A stretch of DNA of 64,000 bases, taken from NCBI RefSeq assembly GCF_963678635.1, contig NC_087069.1, positions 7,886,633 through 7,950,632 on the forward strand. Reading direction: 5' to 3'. The notes beneath the pieces are model-generated. The model searched no databases. It had not been told where the DNA came from and worked only from the letters and a program-made list of their open reading frames with translations. Made by a program: the position numbers and the translations under genes. Position 1 is the stretch's first letter, and the number at the start of each line of letters is the position of its first letter. Of this stretch, positions 54,805 through 64,000 are shown one piece after another. The DNA is from Symsagittifera roscoffensis. Lineage: Eukaryota; Xenacoelomorpha; Acoela; Convolutidae.

Positions 54805-55554
54805 TTGAAATATGGTGCACCAAAAGCAGAAATGTTTGCAGTAGTCACATTGGTGGAAAAGTACCGGGCATACTTGGGGAGCGCTCCTTTCAAGTTACGC
54901 GTGGACAACAGAGCGTTATCCTGGTTGAAGACCTTCTCGATGAATCAGAGTTATATTGGTAGATGGATAGTAAGATTGGATGGCTACCACGTGATTATCG
55001 AGCACAGGATGCGTGACAAACACCAGAATGCTGACAGCCTCAGTAAGAAAACTGAAATCTATGAGAGATTGGAGCAGAAGCAAGCCAGTCAGGCAGAGAT
55101 AAAGGAGGGATTCTCGTTTCTGGACAAAGAAATTTATGAGGCGCTTCCCTTAACGAGATGGTTAGATAAGTCGGGACATCCGATACCAGGGCATCCTGAG
55201 TTACCAGTGGAAAAAGCAGCCGAGATAAAAATCCTATCGAAAAGGGACTCGGTGCCCTTGGATCTGTTGCTGCGCTCAAACCTGGTCCAGCAGGAACTCT
55301 CTCGCATGAACATAAACAGCCTCTCATTACTGGACAAAACGGTGCAGGTCACAGCGCAAGTGATGCGGATGCTGGGTGGATTGTTAGAGAGAGAAGTGAC
55401 CAGAGATGACCCCGAGTGGGCAGCAGCCATGGCATCACTGACAGTTAGTGAGAAGGTGAAGATCAAGCTATCAATACGACAACATAAAGACAACAAGAGG
55501 GATTGTAGGTCAATAGTTCAGCAACTGGTGTCCTCAATACCCCAAGAGGTCTAG
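54805..55554 (+). pseudogene. RNase H, N-terminally truncated, plus connector
   Basis: Opens inside the domain with KYGAPKAEMFAVVTLVEKY (catalytic Glu), LRVDNRALSWL (catalytic Asp) and RDKHQNADSLSK (last catalytic Asp); the first strand with the initial Asp is missing because of the rearrangement. The domain would digest the RNA strand during reverse transcription. The following ~150 codons are a charged connector of unknown fold leading toward integrase. Confidence 0.75.
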
Positions 55555-56157
55555 TGAAAACTTCATACGGTTGGAAAGAGCAGGGTAACGATACGCGAGC
55601 GAAAACCGTCACCTTTGAAGACCAAGATGGAGAAGGTGGGAAGGTTGAACGAGAACTGGAGCAAGATTGTTTGTCCGGGGAGACAAATGGTAAGGTAAAC
55701 CGGCGAGTTCGAGATCAACATCCGGAACAAGGAAGTATGTCCGGGGAGTCTGAGATGGATGAAAAAGTCCATGACAAGAAACAGGACATAGGGAGCAAAG
55801 TTTTGTCCGGGGAGTTTAGATGGATGCGGAGAAGGTACGGACCTGAATGAGGGTGCAGACTCCATCACAGACGCTTCAATGGAGGACAGCTCCAGGAATT
55901 CAAGTATGGACACATACTCAGACAGGAACTCCAGCTCGGGATCAGAACTGTCAGAACTAGCGATCCACACACTGCTAGTGGAAACTCGCGCAAGGAATCT
56001 GGATAGAGAAGTGTACCAAGACCCTGACAGTGATCGCTATCTCATACCAAATGAAAGTATTTTTGACAACGCAGCAGATGATTTGGAAGCAATAGCGGTA
56101 TCCAAGCGTTCGATAAGTCTGTTGCCACAAAACGAGGTAGTCAGGACTGACCTTTAA
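55554..56157 (+). pseudogene. Acidic connector with LSGE repeats before integrase
   Basis: Frame 55554-55850 carries three spaced Ser-Gly-Glu blocks (CLSGETNG, MSGESEM, VLSGEFR). A frameshift near 55815 leads to 55879-56157, which is Ser/Asp/Glu-rich. No domain is recognised; it is probably a disordered Pol spacer. Confidence 0.4.
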
Positions 56158-56181
56158 CCGTTCAAACAAGAAACACAACCA

Positions 56182-57360
56182 TTGGTGAAGATTTGGTGCG
56201 TAAAGATGGAGGAGGACACGCACCAGCCCAATGAGATGAATTGCCAGATGAGGGTCAAGAAGACATATTTGAAGGGGAGATACAGACTCTCGGACCTACT
56301 ATGGGCGCAAAGAAATGACCGCATGACAAGTAACCTAAAAAGGTGGATAGAAAATGGTGCACCAGACAAAGGTGACCTAGAAGAAGACAGTTATAGGATC
56401 CTGAGACAATACTTCATGCAGAATGAGGGGAGATTATATCTGAACAAGGACGGGATCGTGGCTTGCAAGAGAAGAGAAGAAGACAAGGTCTTATACAAGT
56501 ATAACGCGATAGTGTTGCCGCAACTCTATTAGACAGAACTATTATTCAGGTCGCATGATCAGATGGGCCAACAAGGGATCGACAAAGTGTATCAGAGGAT
56601 CCTGAAGCGCCTTGAGTGGCCTGGAATAAAAAAGGCATGTGAGAAATGAGTAACAGCGTGCCTGTCATGCCAACAGGTCAAGGATCCAAGGAAATTGCGA
56701 TTTCTTTTACAATCGATTGAGTCGTCTGAATTCAACGAGGTGGTGCAGATAGATCACCAGAAGATATGCATGACAGAAAGCGGTTATAACCAAGTCCTGG
56801 TCATGATAGATCACTTCACGAAGTATGCAGAGGCCGTGCCCTGCATAACTGCCTCGGCGGAGGAGACATGCGACCACCTGATCAATACGTGTATAGCGAG
56901 ACATGGTTGTCCGATGACGTTTCAATCGGACAATGAAACAGCCTTCGTGGGAGATCTAACGAAAGAGCTTATGAAACGCTCACAGGTTGCTCAAGCTCAC
57001 TCTACGACATACCACCCTCAGACGAATGGCTTAGTGGAAAGACAAAATAGAACATTAGTGTCGATGCTGAGGGTATATTGCTCCAGGTACATGACCGATT
57101 GGGACAGATACCTTCCACAAGTGATGGGAGCTTATAATAGCACGCAACACTCCATCACCGGAGTCAGTCCACACATGATGCTGACAGGACGCGAGAATTC
57201 TTTACCCTTAACCTTTTTCTACCCAGAGTATGAAGGAAAGAAAACGTCTCCGCAGGTTTACGTAAGGGATGTCATCAGACGTCAACAGGAGTTGAACGAT
57301 CTGTGTAGACGAAATACTCAGCAAGCACAGGCAAGGCAGAGGAAAAAATTCGACAAGTAA
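56182..57360 (+). pseudogene. Integrase zinc-binding and catalytic core
   Basis: One frame interrupted by TAG at 56530-56532 and TGA at 56647-56649. The zinc-binding part reads LLFRSHDQMGQQG...CLSCQQVKD: the first His and both Cys are present, but the second His of the usual GH pair is Gln. The DDE core is complete: Asp in QIDHQ (about 56750), Asp in QSDNET (about 56930) and Glu in LVERQNR, with exactly 35 residues between the last two. YHPQTNGLVER is the typical gypsy signature. It would insert the cDNA into the genome. Confidence 0.85.
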
Positions 57361-58169
57361 GCAGCTGGTGCTAAAGCTTACTCGGTGGGAGACTACATAT
57401 GGGTATTTCAGAACGTTATACCACCGAAAGGGACGAAAAATCTCCTAAAAAATGGAGGGGACCCTTCATGATTACAGAGGTGCACCAGGAGGGACGTTTT
57501 TATAGACTGAGTACTGGCCGAGCCGCCCACTATGAGAACATTAAGCCACACAAACCATCAACAGAAGATTGGTGTATACCCGCAGACGTGGAAGAAGGGG
57601 ATTATCTGATGATGGATCCTGCTTGTGAAGTTAACGAGAAAGGCACCAGGGAGAAGAACGATGGAAACGAGGTCGTAGAGGAGGGAACAAATACACCACT
57701 GGACCTGGATCCAAATGAGGTGATCGAAGCGGATGACGAAACCTTACCTTATGCAGAGGAAGATTGGCAGGATCCCGAGCAGACGGAGGTTCACAAAAAT
57801 CTGGAACCAGATCTCCCGTTCACGATACAGACTCGACAAGGCGACAGGAGAAGACCCAGAGATAAATACAACCATTACGGTGACGACTTTGTAGTAGAGA
57901 GGATGGATCTGAAAAAGATAGTGGAAGAAATGGTGGGTCTAGAAAGCATAAAAGTCTCTCAGGATATCGACATAGTAGATGATCACAACCAGGAATGGAT
58001 CGAGGACAGGTCGAAACCCGAGATAGATTTCGACGAGGAGCAATCGGAGTCCTGCGAAGAAGACCTCACAAATCTGCCAGTCTTGGAGCGGTTAAACGAA
58101 ATGACATCAGACCCCAAAGAGACCAGTGTCACGATTCAAGACGTAGATCGTGAAAGCCGAACGGAATGA
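57361..58169 (+). pseudogene. Integrase C-terminus and acidic tail
   Basis: AYSVGDYIWVFQNVIPPKGT follows the core after a stop at 57358-57360, then the frame shifts near 57435 to WRGPFMITEVHQEGRFYRL, the GPF/Y module found at integrase C-termini. The remaining ~200 codons are acidic (EEDWQDPEQTEVH, DFDEEQSESCEEDL) with no recognised domain. Ends TGA 58167-58169, overlapping the next frame. Confidence 0.7.
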
Positions 58170-58236
58170 TCCTTCCTGGGCTGCCCAGGAAGGACAGCTA
58201 CTCATTCCGACTTCAAACCTCGACTTGATATCCGGT

Positions 58237-58890
58237 ATGCGATCGACGGGGACGTCGAAGGATATTTTTGTCCGGGTAGTGGGGGTAGGACTTACCCACA
58301 CTGAAAACCTGATAATAAAAAAATTGAGAATAGCAAGAGAAACAGGAGATTTAGAAGCAGAAGCAGGCGAAGAACATAAGAAACCTGACATAGAGAGGGT
58401 AGTTGAGTCATACTTTAACTTACCAAATGGGTATTCAAGTAGCATAATTTTAACAGACAGTGATTTCATACTAACAAACAAAACATGTGCGATAGCAATC
58501 ACAGCAGACATGAGTTGTAGGACAGCCTTAGCGGCAGATTTTAAGAGAGAATACAAAAACGTGGAATTCCTTTGGAAGCAGCGACCAGGAGTAGGGGGCG
58601 TAGCAGCCTTGCCTCCGGCGGCATCACAAATACCGGGAAAATACCTATGCTTCTTGGTGACGAGGGCGACGGAGAAGCAGCACGTGGACCCGGAGAACCT
58701 AGTCTTGTCCTTGACGAGGCTGAGAGATTTCCTCTTGGAAATGGACGTGAAGGAGCTCTCGCTTCCAGTGTATGATCCGAACACAGGACGACTGCATCCT
58801 AGGGAACTGTACGCGCTCGTACACGTGATATTCTCAGATACTAATATACAAGTATATCTGCATAAGAAATATTATTTGAGTATAGGCTGA
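58237..58890 (+). CDS. Macro-domain-like protein
   Basis: ATG 58237 to TGA 58888-58890, 217 aa; the frame is open from about 58150 and overlaps the integrase tail in +1. The C-terminal ~150 residues follow the layout of macro domains (ADP-ribose binding or hydrolysis): SDFILTNKTCAIAITADMS, TALAADFKREY, YLCFLVTRATEKQHVDPE, LTRLRDFLLEMDVKELSLP, then VYDPNTGRLHPRELYALV where the family has a Gly-rich loop and helix, ending IQVYLH. It looks closest to the TARG1-like group by the spacing of the Pro-x(5-7)-Gly-x-Leu loop. Loop glycines are partly replaced, so activity is uncertain. Assigned from pattern only. Confidence 0.5.
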   Translation: MRSTGTSKDIFVRVVGVGLTHTENLIIKKLRIARETGDLEAEAGEEHKKPDIERVVESYFNLPNGYSSSIILTDSDFILTNKTCAIAITADMSCRTALAADFKREYKNVEFLWKQRPGVGGVAALPPAASQIPGKYLCFLVTRATEKQHVDPENLVLSLTRLRDFLLEMDVKELSLPVYDPNTGRLHPRELYALVHVIFSDTNIQVYLHKKYYLSIG

Positions 58891-59295
58891 GTGACGTGTA
58901 GGGAGGTGATAGGCTAAAGACTAAGTTACGTGGTGTAGGTTATGTGTTATGTTATCATTATGTGTTATGTTATTAAGATCTTGGGTAAGTAGGGGTTAGT
59001 GACCATGAACAACTGAATGACGATCTTAGGAATAGATCCAAAGTTTGGACTGTCCAATCTTAGGTCGAATTCCAAAATTTTAGAATTCGGTTGATTTTAA
59101 TAAATTTTAGGATAAATATCTTTTTATGCGAACTGTTCTTAAGCAAATTTTAGCATTTTTAGCGATATATATTAAGATGAAACTGACAAGTGTGATATTC
59201 GTGACCTCTTTTCTAGATCCTGATTGATCATTTAATTACTCACTTGAGTCAAAACCTTGGAATCGAATCGAATTAAATCAAATCTGAAGAACAGT
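58891..59295. other. Non-coding spacer with a direct repeat and donor-like site
   Basis: TATGTGTTATGTTAT occurs twice near 58940-58975 and GGGTAAGTAGG near 58984 is a good splice-donor match, which could serve a spliced downstream ORF. Otherwise AT-rich without genes. Confidence 0.4.
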
Positions 59296-60024
59296 ATGGA
59301 CAATTTCAACCTGGATGAATTGATGGACCTGGCAGAGGCATATGTGGGACCGATGGTAGATGCGATCTATCGTCGGCTGATGGAACGAGACTTCGCTCTG
59401 GAGTACCCAGAGGTAGTCATGTTGCTGACCGCCCTGATCAACATCTTGGGGCATGACAACCGTGGGGACCACCCCACAGAAGTCCTGTTGATGGCAGCAT
59501 ATGGAGAGAGAGGAGTACTAGACCGCCCGAACATGAGAGTGATGAGGTGGAGAAACGGGGCTCTCTCAGGGAGTGATTTGGTGAATGAGCCTGTGATGGG
59601 AAGTTCTAGGACTTACCAACCAGGTGAAATGCTTATGCCCTCCAAGCCCAAACCTGGGCTGACGCGAATGCATCAGGAGATGAACAGCGAGGCCGCCTCG
59701 TCTGGTTCACCACTGAGAGCGGCTGTGCCACCAAATAGGGCGAAAATAGAACAGAAGGTTCAGACGGACCAAACCATGCAAGATCTGGATGGGTTGAAGG
59801 ATGAACTGGAAAGGACGAGAAAGGAGCTAGATGAGATGACTAAGACCATGCTCAGCACGGAGGAAGATCGGGACATGTGGAAAAGGTTGTTCGAAGACTG
59901 CAACAAAAAGCAGCGTCAAGAGTTGGAGCGCTTGAGGCAGGACTACAAACAACGATCGGAACAAATGGCATTGAAAACCGCCGTGGAGCAGATCCTCGTG
60001 GACAGTCCCCGATGGAGCTCTTGA
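59296..60024 (+). CDS. Coiled-coil accessory protein
   Basis: ATG 59296 (MDNFNLDELMDLAEAY) opens about 242 codons. The first ~80 residues are predicted helical, the middle is Pro/Ser-rich, and residues about 155-235 form a heptad-like coiled coil (LDGLKDELERTRKELDEM, QELERLRQDYKQRSEQ). The end at 60024 is probably a frameshift: GNEPDDGNMTPGSN-type coding continues briefly in another frame toward 60081. The layout of a coiled coil before an SGNH domain recalls ORF1 of some LINEs, but no LINE enzyme follows. Confidence 0.5.
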   Translation: MDNFNLDELMDLAEAYVGPMVDAIYRRLMERDFALEYPEVVMLLTALINILGHDNRGDHPTEVLLMAAYGERGVLDRPNMRVMRWRNGALSGSDLVNEPVMGSSRTYQPGEMLMPSKPKPGLTRMHQEMNSEAASSGSPLRAAVPPNRAKIEQKVQTDQTMQDLDGLKDELERTRKELDEMTKTMLSTEEDRDMWKRLFEDCNKKQRQELERLRQDYKQRSEQMALKTAVEQILVDSPRWSS

Positions 60025-60080
60025 CGCCTCGGGAAATGAGCCAGACGACGGAAACATGACTCCCGGTAGCAACAGATCGA

Positions 60081-60656
60081 GTGACGATTCCGGACCCTAG
60101 TGACACCTTGGGTGATCCAGTCGTGGAGCAAACAGTGCAGAGGCTGATAGAGACAGCTGGACGACTAGTCGCCAATAAGAATACACGAGGTTCCGGGGTG
60201 ACTGCACCCTATAGAACGATCGACGACACGGGCAGAGCACGACTCTCCCAGACCGTGATCAGGGAGGGGATAAGTGACGTGACGCCACTCATGGGGAGCT
60301 CGAAGGCCCCAGAGAGAAGAGTACAGAAGATGCCAGCGAAGAAAGTGTCTCGCATAATAGACGTGCAAAAGAACAATCAATTGAAATACAATTTCACGGG
60401 AGTTCCGGAGACAGATCCGAGAGCTTGCTTCAATCGAGCGACTTGGAACCCAACAGTAGACCTGCAGCAACCACCACTGGGGACATCACATCTGATACTG
60501 GGAGACAGCTTGGTCAGAGTACTATCGAATTTGAGGACCTCGTGGGTCACCACGGTGATGGCCTTTGGATGTGCGACGATAGCCCAGTTATATCGAATGG
60601 TAGAACTGATGAATCCCGGGAGGATCCAATGTGATGATCCTGGTTGGGACGAATGA
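60081..60656 (+). pseudogene. SGNH/GDSL hydrolase-like ORF, first part
   Basis: About 190 codons: a basic, Ser/Thr-rich N-terminus, then HLILGDSLVRVL (about 60488-60515), block I of SGNH hydrolases with the nucleophile Ser in GDS. The frame breaks near 60630 and the next block continues in 60631-61065. Known SGNH enzymes are esterases or lipases; an SGNH esterase also occurs in ORF1 of CR1/L2 LINEs. Confidence 0.55.
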
Positions 60657-61065
60657 CATCTCCAGAGCTTCAGATGAGCAGGAAGCGCTATGGGAATCAA
60701 TGATGGTGTGTTTGTTCACTACCCTCTGGCAGAAATTCACTTGCGCGGTACTGACCGTTTGCACTGTGCCAATGAACGCGAGGCGCTTGACAGCTGCAGG
60801 GAGAAGGCACAGCGAAGGAGTTGTCAGGTGGAATAACATCTTGAGGAATCTCGCAAGTCGGAATGCCTGAAGAATGATCCTCATGGATATTGAACATGAG
60901 TTGAGAGCCATGGATCAGGCCAGACTGACCACGGACGGCATCCATTTCGATAGCATCGAAGGACAGGCTTGGTTGAATCGAGTCTTCCAAGAGCGCTTGG
61001 ACGAACTAGAGGCGGAACTCTTTGATACAGGAGTGCTGAAGAAGGAACAGCGAGTGACGCAGTGA
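60631..61065 (+). pseudogene. SGNH/GDSL hydrolase-like ORF, second part
   Basis: MILVGTNDISRA supplies block III with the catalytic Asn (GTND), and TTDGIHFDSIEGQAWL supplies block V with the Asp-x-x-His pair (about 60935-60950). Between them VTVCTVPMNARRL and VVRWNNILRNLA match the expected core strands and helices. A TGA at 60868-60870 interrupts the frame. With block I upstream, all catalytic positions are present across the two pieces, so the assignment is fairly secure although the gene is broken here. Confidence 0.6.
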
Positions 61066-61589
61066 TTACGACCTTTGTGCCTCCTAACCTGGAAACACGC
61101 TTGGGGACGGTCCCGGCCGTCACGAACTATAGACAACAGAGCTCCAGCGAACCGGGTCAAAGGACAGAGGTACAAGACCGATTGGGAGAAGCACCGGTGA
61201 GGAGGACCATTCATCCTCGGAGAAGACTAGGACCTGTTAACCCAATCGAGGAGGCAACCAGCACGTCTAGATCAGACACAAGATCGGAGACGACAAGTAC
61301 CAGTCGAGAGGAGAGACGCCCGGGCAGATGCTCTTTGATGTGGTCAAGACCCAAACCCTCTCCCTGGTATGTATACAAAGACGAGCTAATGAAGCTGGAT
61401 CTCCAGAGGGTGAGCTTCATCGAAGATGCAAGGAGGATGTTGAATGGAGCGAGGCTGTCCGTTAGCAGGCTGTACTCGATAACAGGCGTAGACTGGCTGA
61501 TAGCCGCGAGTATAAACTTCAGTTCCACAACGGCCTTGAGATTTGCTGATCTAGAGGGACTGCCCCCTATTAACACAATGGGACAGTGA
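61062..61589 (+). pseudogene. Accessory coding segment, unrecognised
   Basis: 175 codons in a new frame overlapping the previous stop. The first half is basic and Ser/Thr/Arg-rich (probably disordered); the second half looks globular (WYVYKDELMKLDLQRVSFI, SRLYSITGVDWLIAASI). No family recognised. Confidence 0.4.
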
Positions 61590-62281
61590 ATGCGAGACCA
61601 TTGCAAGATGTGAGATTGAACCATGATGAAGGGAATCGAGAAGAAAGACCAGGAAGATTTCTGACAACGAGAGCGCCGATTGGACAACATGTGAAGATGT
61701 TCAGGCAAGTGACGGCACCCCCTGGACATGTGAAGGAAAGAATATACCCAAAACTAGTGAATCAGGATGGTGATGTCCAAAGATACGGCGGATTGAAAGC
61801 AATAAAGAAAGACGAGACCAATTTCGCCGCCTATGACAAAGCAAAAATAAGGAAGGCTAAGATTATGATTGTGGCGAATTCAGAGTTCGTGCATACTTCC
61901 AAGTCTCTGTTTTGGCCGGACGTCATAGTGTTGGCAGCGGTCGATCTGGATCTACTGCAGGCGGTATCCATGGCTATAGGGTTACAAAGGCAGACGGATA
62001 TGAACCCAATCACGATCGTGTTTGCTGGCATCAATGAACATCTACACAGTAGAGGTTTTCTGAGCAGACTCAGAGATCCTACAACGGCAGAGAATGCAGT
62101 GTGGCCAGCAATAAAAGACATCCTCGAGTCGATGGGTGAAGTGGTGGATGCAACGAAGGAAGGTTCGTTCAATAAGATAACACCGAGAATAGTGTTCGCG
62201 TTGTCTCCGGGGTACGCATCTCCCGGATGGACTGAAATTCGTGTATGCAATTGTAACCTTGCTGTCGGAAAGAAAATATGA
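61586..62281 (+). pseudogene. Accessory coding segment, unrecognised alpha/beta fold
   Basis: About 230 codons. Alternating hydrophobic strands (KAKIMIVANSEFVH, PDVIVLAAVDLDLLQAV, ITIVFAGINEHLH, TPRIVFALSPGY) separated by helices suggest a Rossmann- or flavodoxin-like alpha/beta fold, perhaps a second SGNH-like domain without visible catalytic blocks. A frameshift at about 62220 leads to the next piece. Confidence 0.4.
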
Positions 62282-63047
62282 TGTGATCATATCAGCCCCA
62301 AATCGCATGATAGAGATGGAGAACCTGAGGCCACTCAGGGCTGAACTACCTGCAGTGTGGTCAGATATCTCAAACGCGATGAGAGGATTCAAGGACCATG
62401 CGCTACACATGTTAGTATTGGATGAGGTGCTGGGATTGGAACTTTCCAATTTCAGTCGACCGCTCAAACTGAAACCGGGAATAGACGACGACCATCGAGT
62501 GATCGTAGCGATGTCCAACGATTTATGGTTCCGAGCAATAGAAAAGACAGGTGAAAGCACGACAAGGAAAAATTCACTAGAGACGAGAGCTCAATTGGAA
62601 GTGATGGTTTTGAGAACCAAGCCGGAAGCCAACCAGTGGCTACACCTAAATCCTCGAGTGGCGGCATTGGGTGCAGATGCTTTTGAGCAAGGCCCTGTGA
62701 TGATCACGAAGATCCATGCCTACTTGTTAAAGGAGGTGAACTTGGCGGAAAATGCTGAAGAGAAGACCGCTGAATTTGTAAACAGAATGTGTCAGATCAC
62801 CCTGGAAACCTTCTGGACCCAGGAAGTGAAGGGACAGGAAGGCTTTGAACGGACAGACAGCATGCTGGAAGGGTTGGGAGCCGGATGGACTGCGTCCTTC
62901 CTGGCAAAAGTCTTCCCGAAAGTCTCTCATTACTTGATTAAAGAATTCCTCCAAGCAGTAGTGGAAGTGTCAATAGTGGAACTAATAGCCTTGTTCGTGA
63001 CGTTTGGAGCAGAGAGATTACCCACGGAAACTTGGGAGGATTATTGA
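62241..63047 (+). pseudogene. Accessory coding segment, unrecognised
   Basis: 268 codons continue the previous segment in another frame (VYAIVTLLSERKYDVIISAP, then ALHMLVLDEVLGLEL), followed by a helix-rich region (AENAEEKTAEFVNRM, FPKVSHYLIKEFLQAVVEV). No family recognised. Confidence 0.4.
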
Positions 63048-63499
63048 AATTGACACGTTGCCCAGAGCAGATGAGAGAGAGAGTGAGGAACTTAGATATG
63101 AAGAAATCCACGGACTCGTGGAAAAAGATAAGAGACTTGAGACACACTCTTATCCAATATCTCTTGCAACAAAATCGCTTTGGAACGGGAGAAGATGAGA
63201 CTGTTGAAAGAGAAGAAGATGTTAGACGACATGTTGGAGGCATGCCCCTGTTAACCGATCTAAGCTTGGCCATGAGAACCGATCCCTTGGCGCTGATCAG
63301 AGGAGTCACGGAGTTCGTGACAGCGATCTATGGACCAGCAGTCACGTTTGCGTTCCCTGACGTTAGAGTGGAAGCGTATAGGAGGTCGGTGCTGCACCTG
63401 AACCTCATATCAGCGGTGGACGGTAGCGCACTGAACTGGTGTGAGCAACGCACATTGCGGGAGCTCATGAGTGAAGATCTGTTATTTGCGAAAATATGA
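63032..63499 (+). pseudogene. Accessory coding segment, unrecognised
   Basis: 155 codons in a third frame: a charged helical start (SWKKIRDLRHTLIQYLLQQ) then PLLTDLSLAMRTDPLALI and VEAYRRSVLHLNLISAV. TGA 63497-63499 is followed by open sequence in the same frame, so it is probably a nonsense change. Confidence 0.4.
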
Positions 63500-63508
63500 G
63501 AGCCAGAA

Positions 63509-64000
63509 ATGACATTCATCATTTTTGACGATCACTTCCGTGATCGCATGGGAGAAGTAGAGAGAGGGCACATCGAAGTGTTTCCGAAGCTTTGGAATCT
63601 GAAACCCTATGATAAAACGAATGGTGAAATAACCAGAGTGCCTCGTCTCACTGCAGCATATCATAAAGTGAGAGAAGGGACGAAGGACTGGGGTGATTAC
63701 GAGAAGCTCCCGGAGGCAATCCCTGAATTCCCGCAGATAAGAAGGATGTTTCTCGAAGCAGTTTCCGTGGTACAAACTCCTAGGTTGAGAGCATTCGAAA
63801 CCAATGAAAGGAGAGTAGGGAATTTCGAAGCAACGATGGACACATACTTTGTGGGAAGAAATGCCGCTGTGTTACAGTACACACGATTTGCCTATACGGA
63901 TCAAGCGACGAGAAGGCGAATAAGCAACGCCGCGACTCCCAAGCCTGGAAGATTTGATGAGGAATGGGCGGGATTAGGCTTGGCGCCTATGAAAATGAGA
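63509..64000 (+). CDS. Accessory coding segment, open to the window end
   Basis: From ATG 63509 the same frame is open for 164 codons and leaves the window. It begins MTFIIFDDHFRDRMGEVER and contains PEFPQIRRMFLEAVSVV and AVLQYTRFAYTDQATRRR. No family recognised. It shows that the accessory region continues beyond 64000. Confidence 0.45.
   Translation, partial: MTFIIFDDHFRDRMGEVERGHIEVFPKLWNLKPYDKTNGEITRVPRLTAAYHKVREGTKDWGDYEKLPEAIPEFPQIRRMFLEAVSVVQTPRLRAFETNERRVGNFEATMDTYFVGRNAAVLQYTRFAYTDQATRRRISNAATPKPGRFDEEWAGLGLAPMKMR

Larger units (their letters stand above)
47286..64000 (+). mobile_element. Ty3/gypsy-like LTR retrotransposon, 3' part outside the window
   Basis: Order of domains is Gag (with two zinc knuckles), retropepsin, [reverse transcriptase lost], RNase H, integrase, which is the Ty3/gypsy order. 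It is followed by a macro-domain-like ORF and a long accessory coding region. No LTR pair can be shown because the 3' end is outside the window; the 5' limit is a guess based on the start of the structured, non-satellite sequence. The region from 59296 could belong to the same element as an env-position insert or to a second element. GC content is visibly higher than in the Polinton and satellite. Confidence 0.75.

Noticed and set aside
59852-62560. Minus-strand ORFs of 100-170 codons in the accessory region
   Set aside because: They are shadows of plus-strand coding sequence, with Ser/Leu/Arg-rich antisense composition.

Overview
The window looks like transposon-dense, AT-rich nematode DNA, most likely from a Caenorhabditis-like worm. 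This is inferred from short introns with GTAAGT donors and TTTTAG acceptors, Polinton, LINE and Ty3/gypsy elements side by side, and a long ~530-bp satellite. I found no host gene, tRNA, rRNA or CRISPR array that I can support. Almost every coding region belongs to a mobile element and most are broken.

Layout. (1) 1-3229: AT-rich DNA with very diverged satellite relics. (2) 3230-4737: left arm of a tandem satellite. (3) 4738-26676: one 21.9-kb Polinton/Maverick element, bounded by ~0.5-kb terminal inverted repeats and a 6-bp target duplication (AAAATC), inserted into a satellite monomer. It carries a broken protein-primed DNA polymerase B (minus strand, 5381-9739), a near-identical second copy of the polymerase N-terminal half (12095-13763), and a cassette of small plus-strand genes amplified two to four times: a ~99-aa ORF, a 52-aa ORF, a 52-aa membrane protein and a 162-aa acidic protein. 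It also holds a minus-strand gene of unknown family (20189-20680 plus two C-terminal fragments), two decayed plus-strand genes (21024-21536, 22052-22603) and a diverged polymerase-like zinc-finger N-terminus in opposite orientation (23276-23754). I could not find Polinton integrase, packaging ATPase, protease or capsid genes. (4) 26683-43923: about 32 satellite monomers. (5) 43924-46758: a 5'-truncated non-LTR retrotransposon (ORF1 C-terminus, endonuclease, reverse transcriptase) inserted in the last monomer. (6) 46759-47285: satellite remnant and spacer. (7) about 47286 to the window end: a long Ty3/gypsy-like LTR retrotransposon running off the right edge. A ~2.8-kb non-coding, hairpin-rich 5' region is followed by Gag with two CCHC knuckles, a retropepsin, a rearrangement that removed reverse transcriptase and left an inverted repeat, RNase H, and DDE integrase. 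Then come unusual downstream genes: a macro-domain-like ORF, a coiled-coil ORF, an SGNH/GDSL hydrolase-like ORF and about 3 kb of further unrecognised coding sequence.

How the parts relate. The history reads as nested insertions: satellite first, then Polinton and LINE inside it, with the LTR element next to it. Within the Polinton the small genes share recurring upstream designs: a 60-bp repeat with paired TGACGTCA sites between the divergent polymerase and small-gene cassette, and ATTGG boxes spaced 40/39/50/41 bp upstream of each 162-aa gene copy. The most unusual content is the amplified Polinton small-gene cassette, the repeated hairpin plus CCGGAGGGGT modules in the LTR element's 5' region, and the macro and SGNH domains downstream of its integrase. 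Coordinates of broken genes follow open stretches; many frames are interrupted every 0.3-0.8 kb, which may be decay or uncorrected indels.
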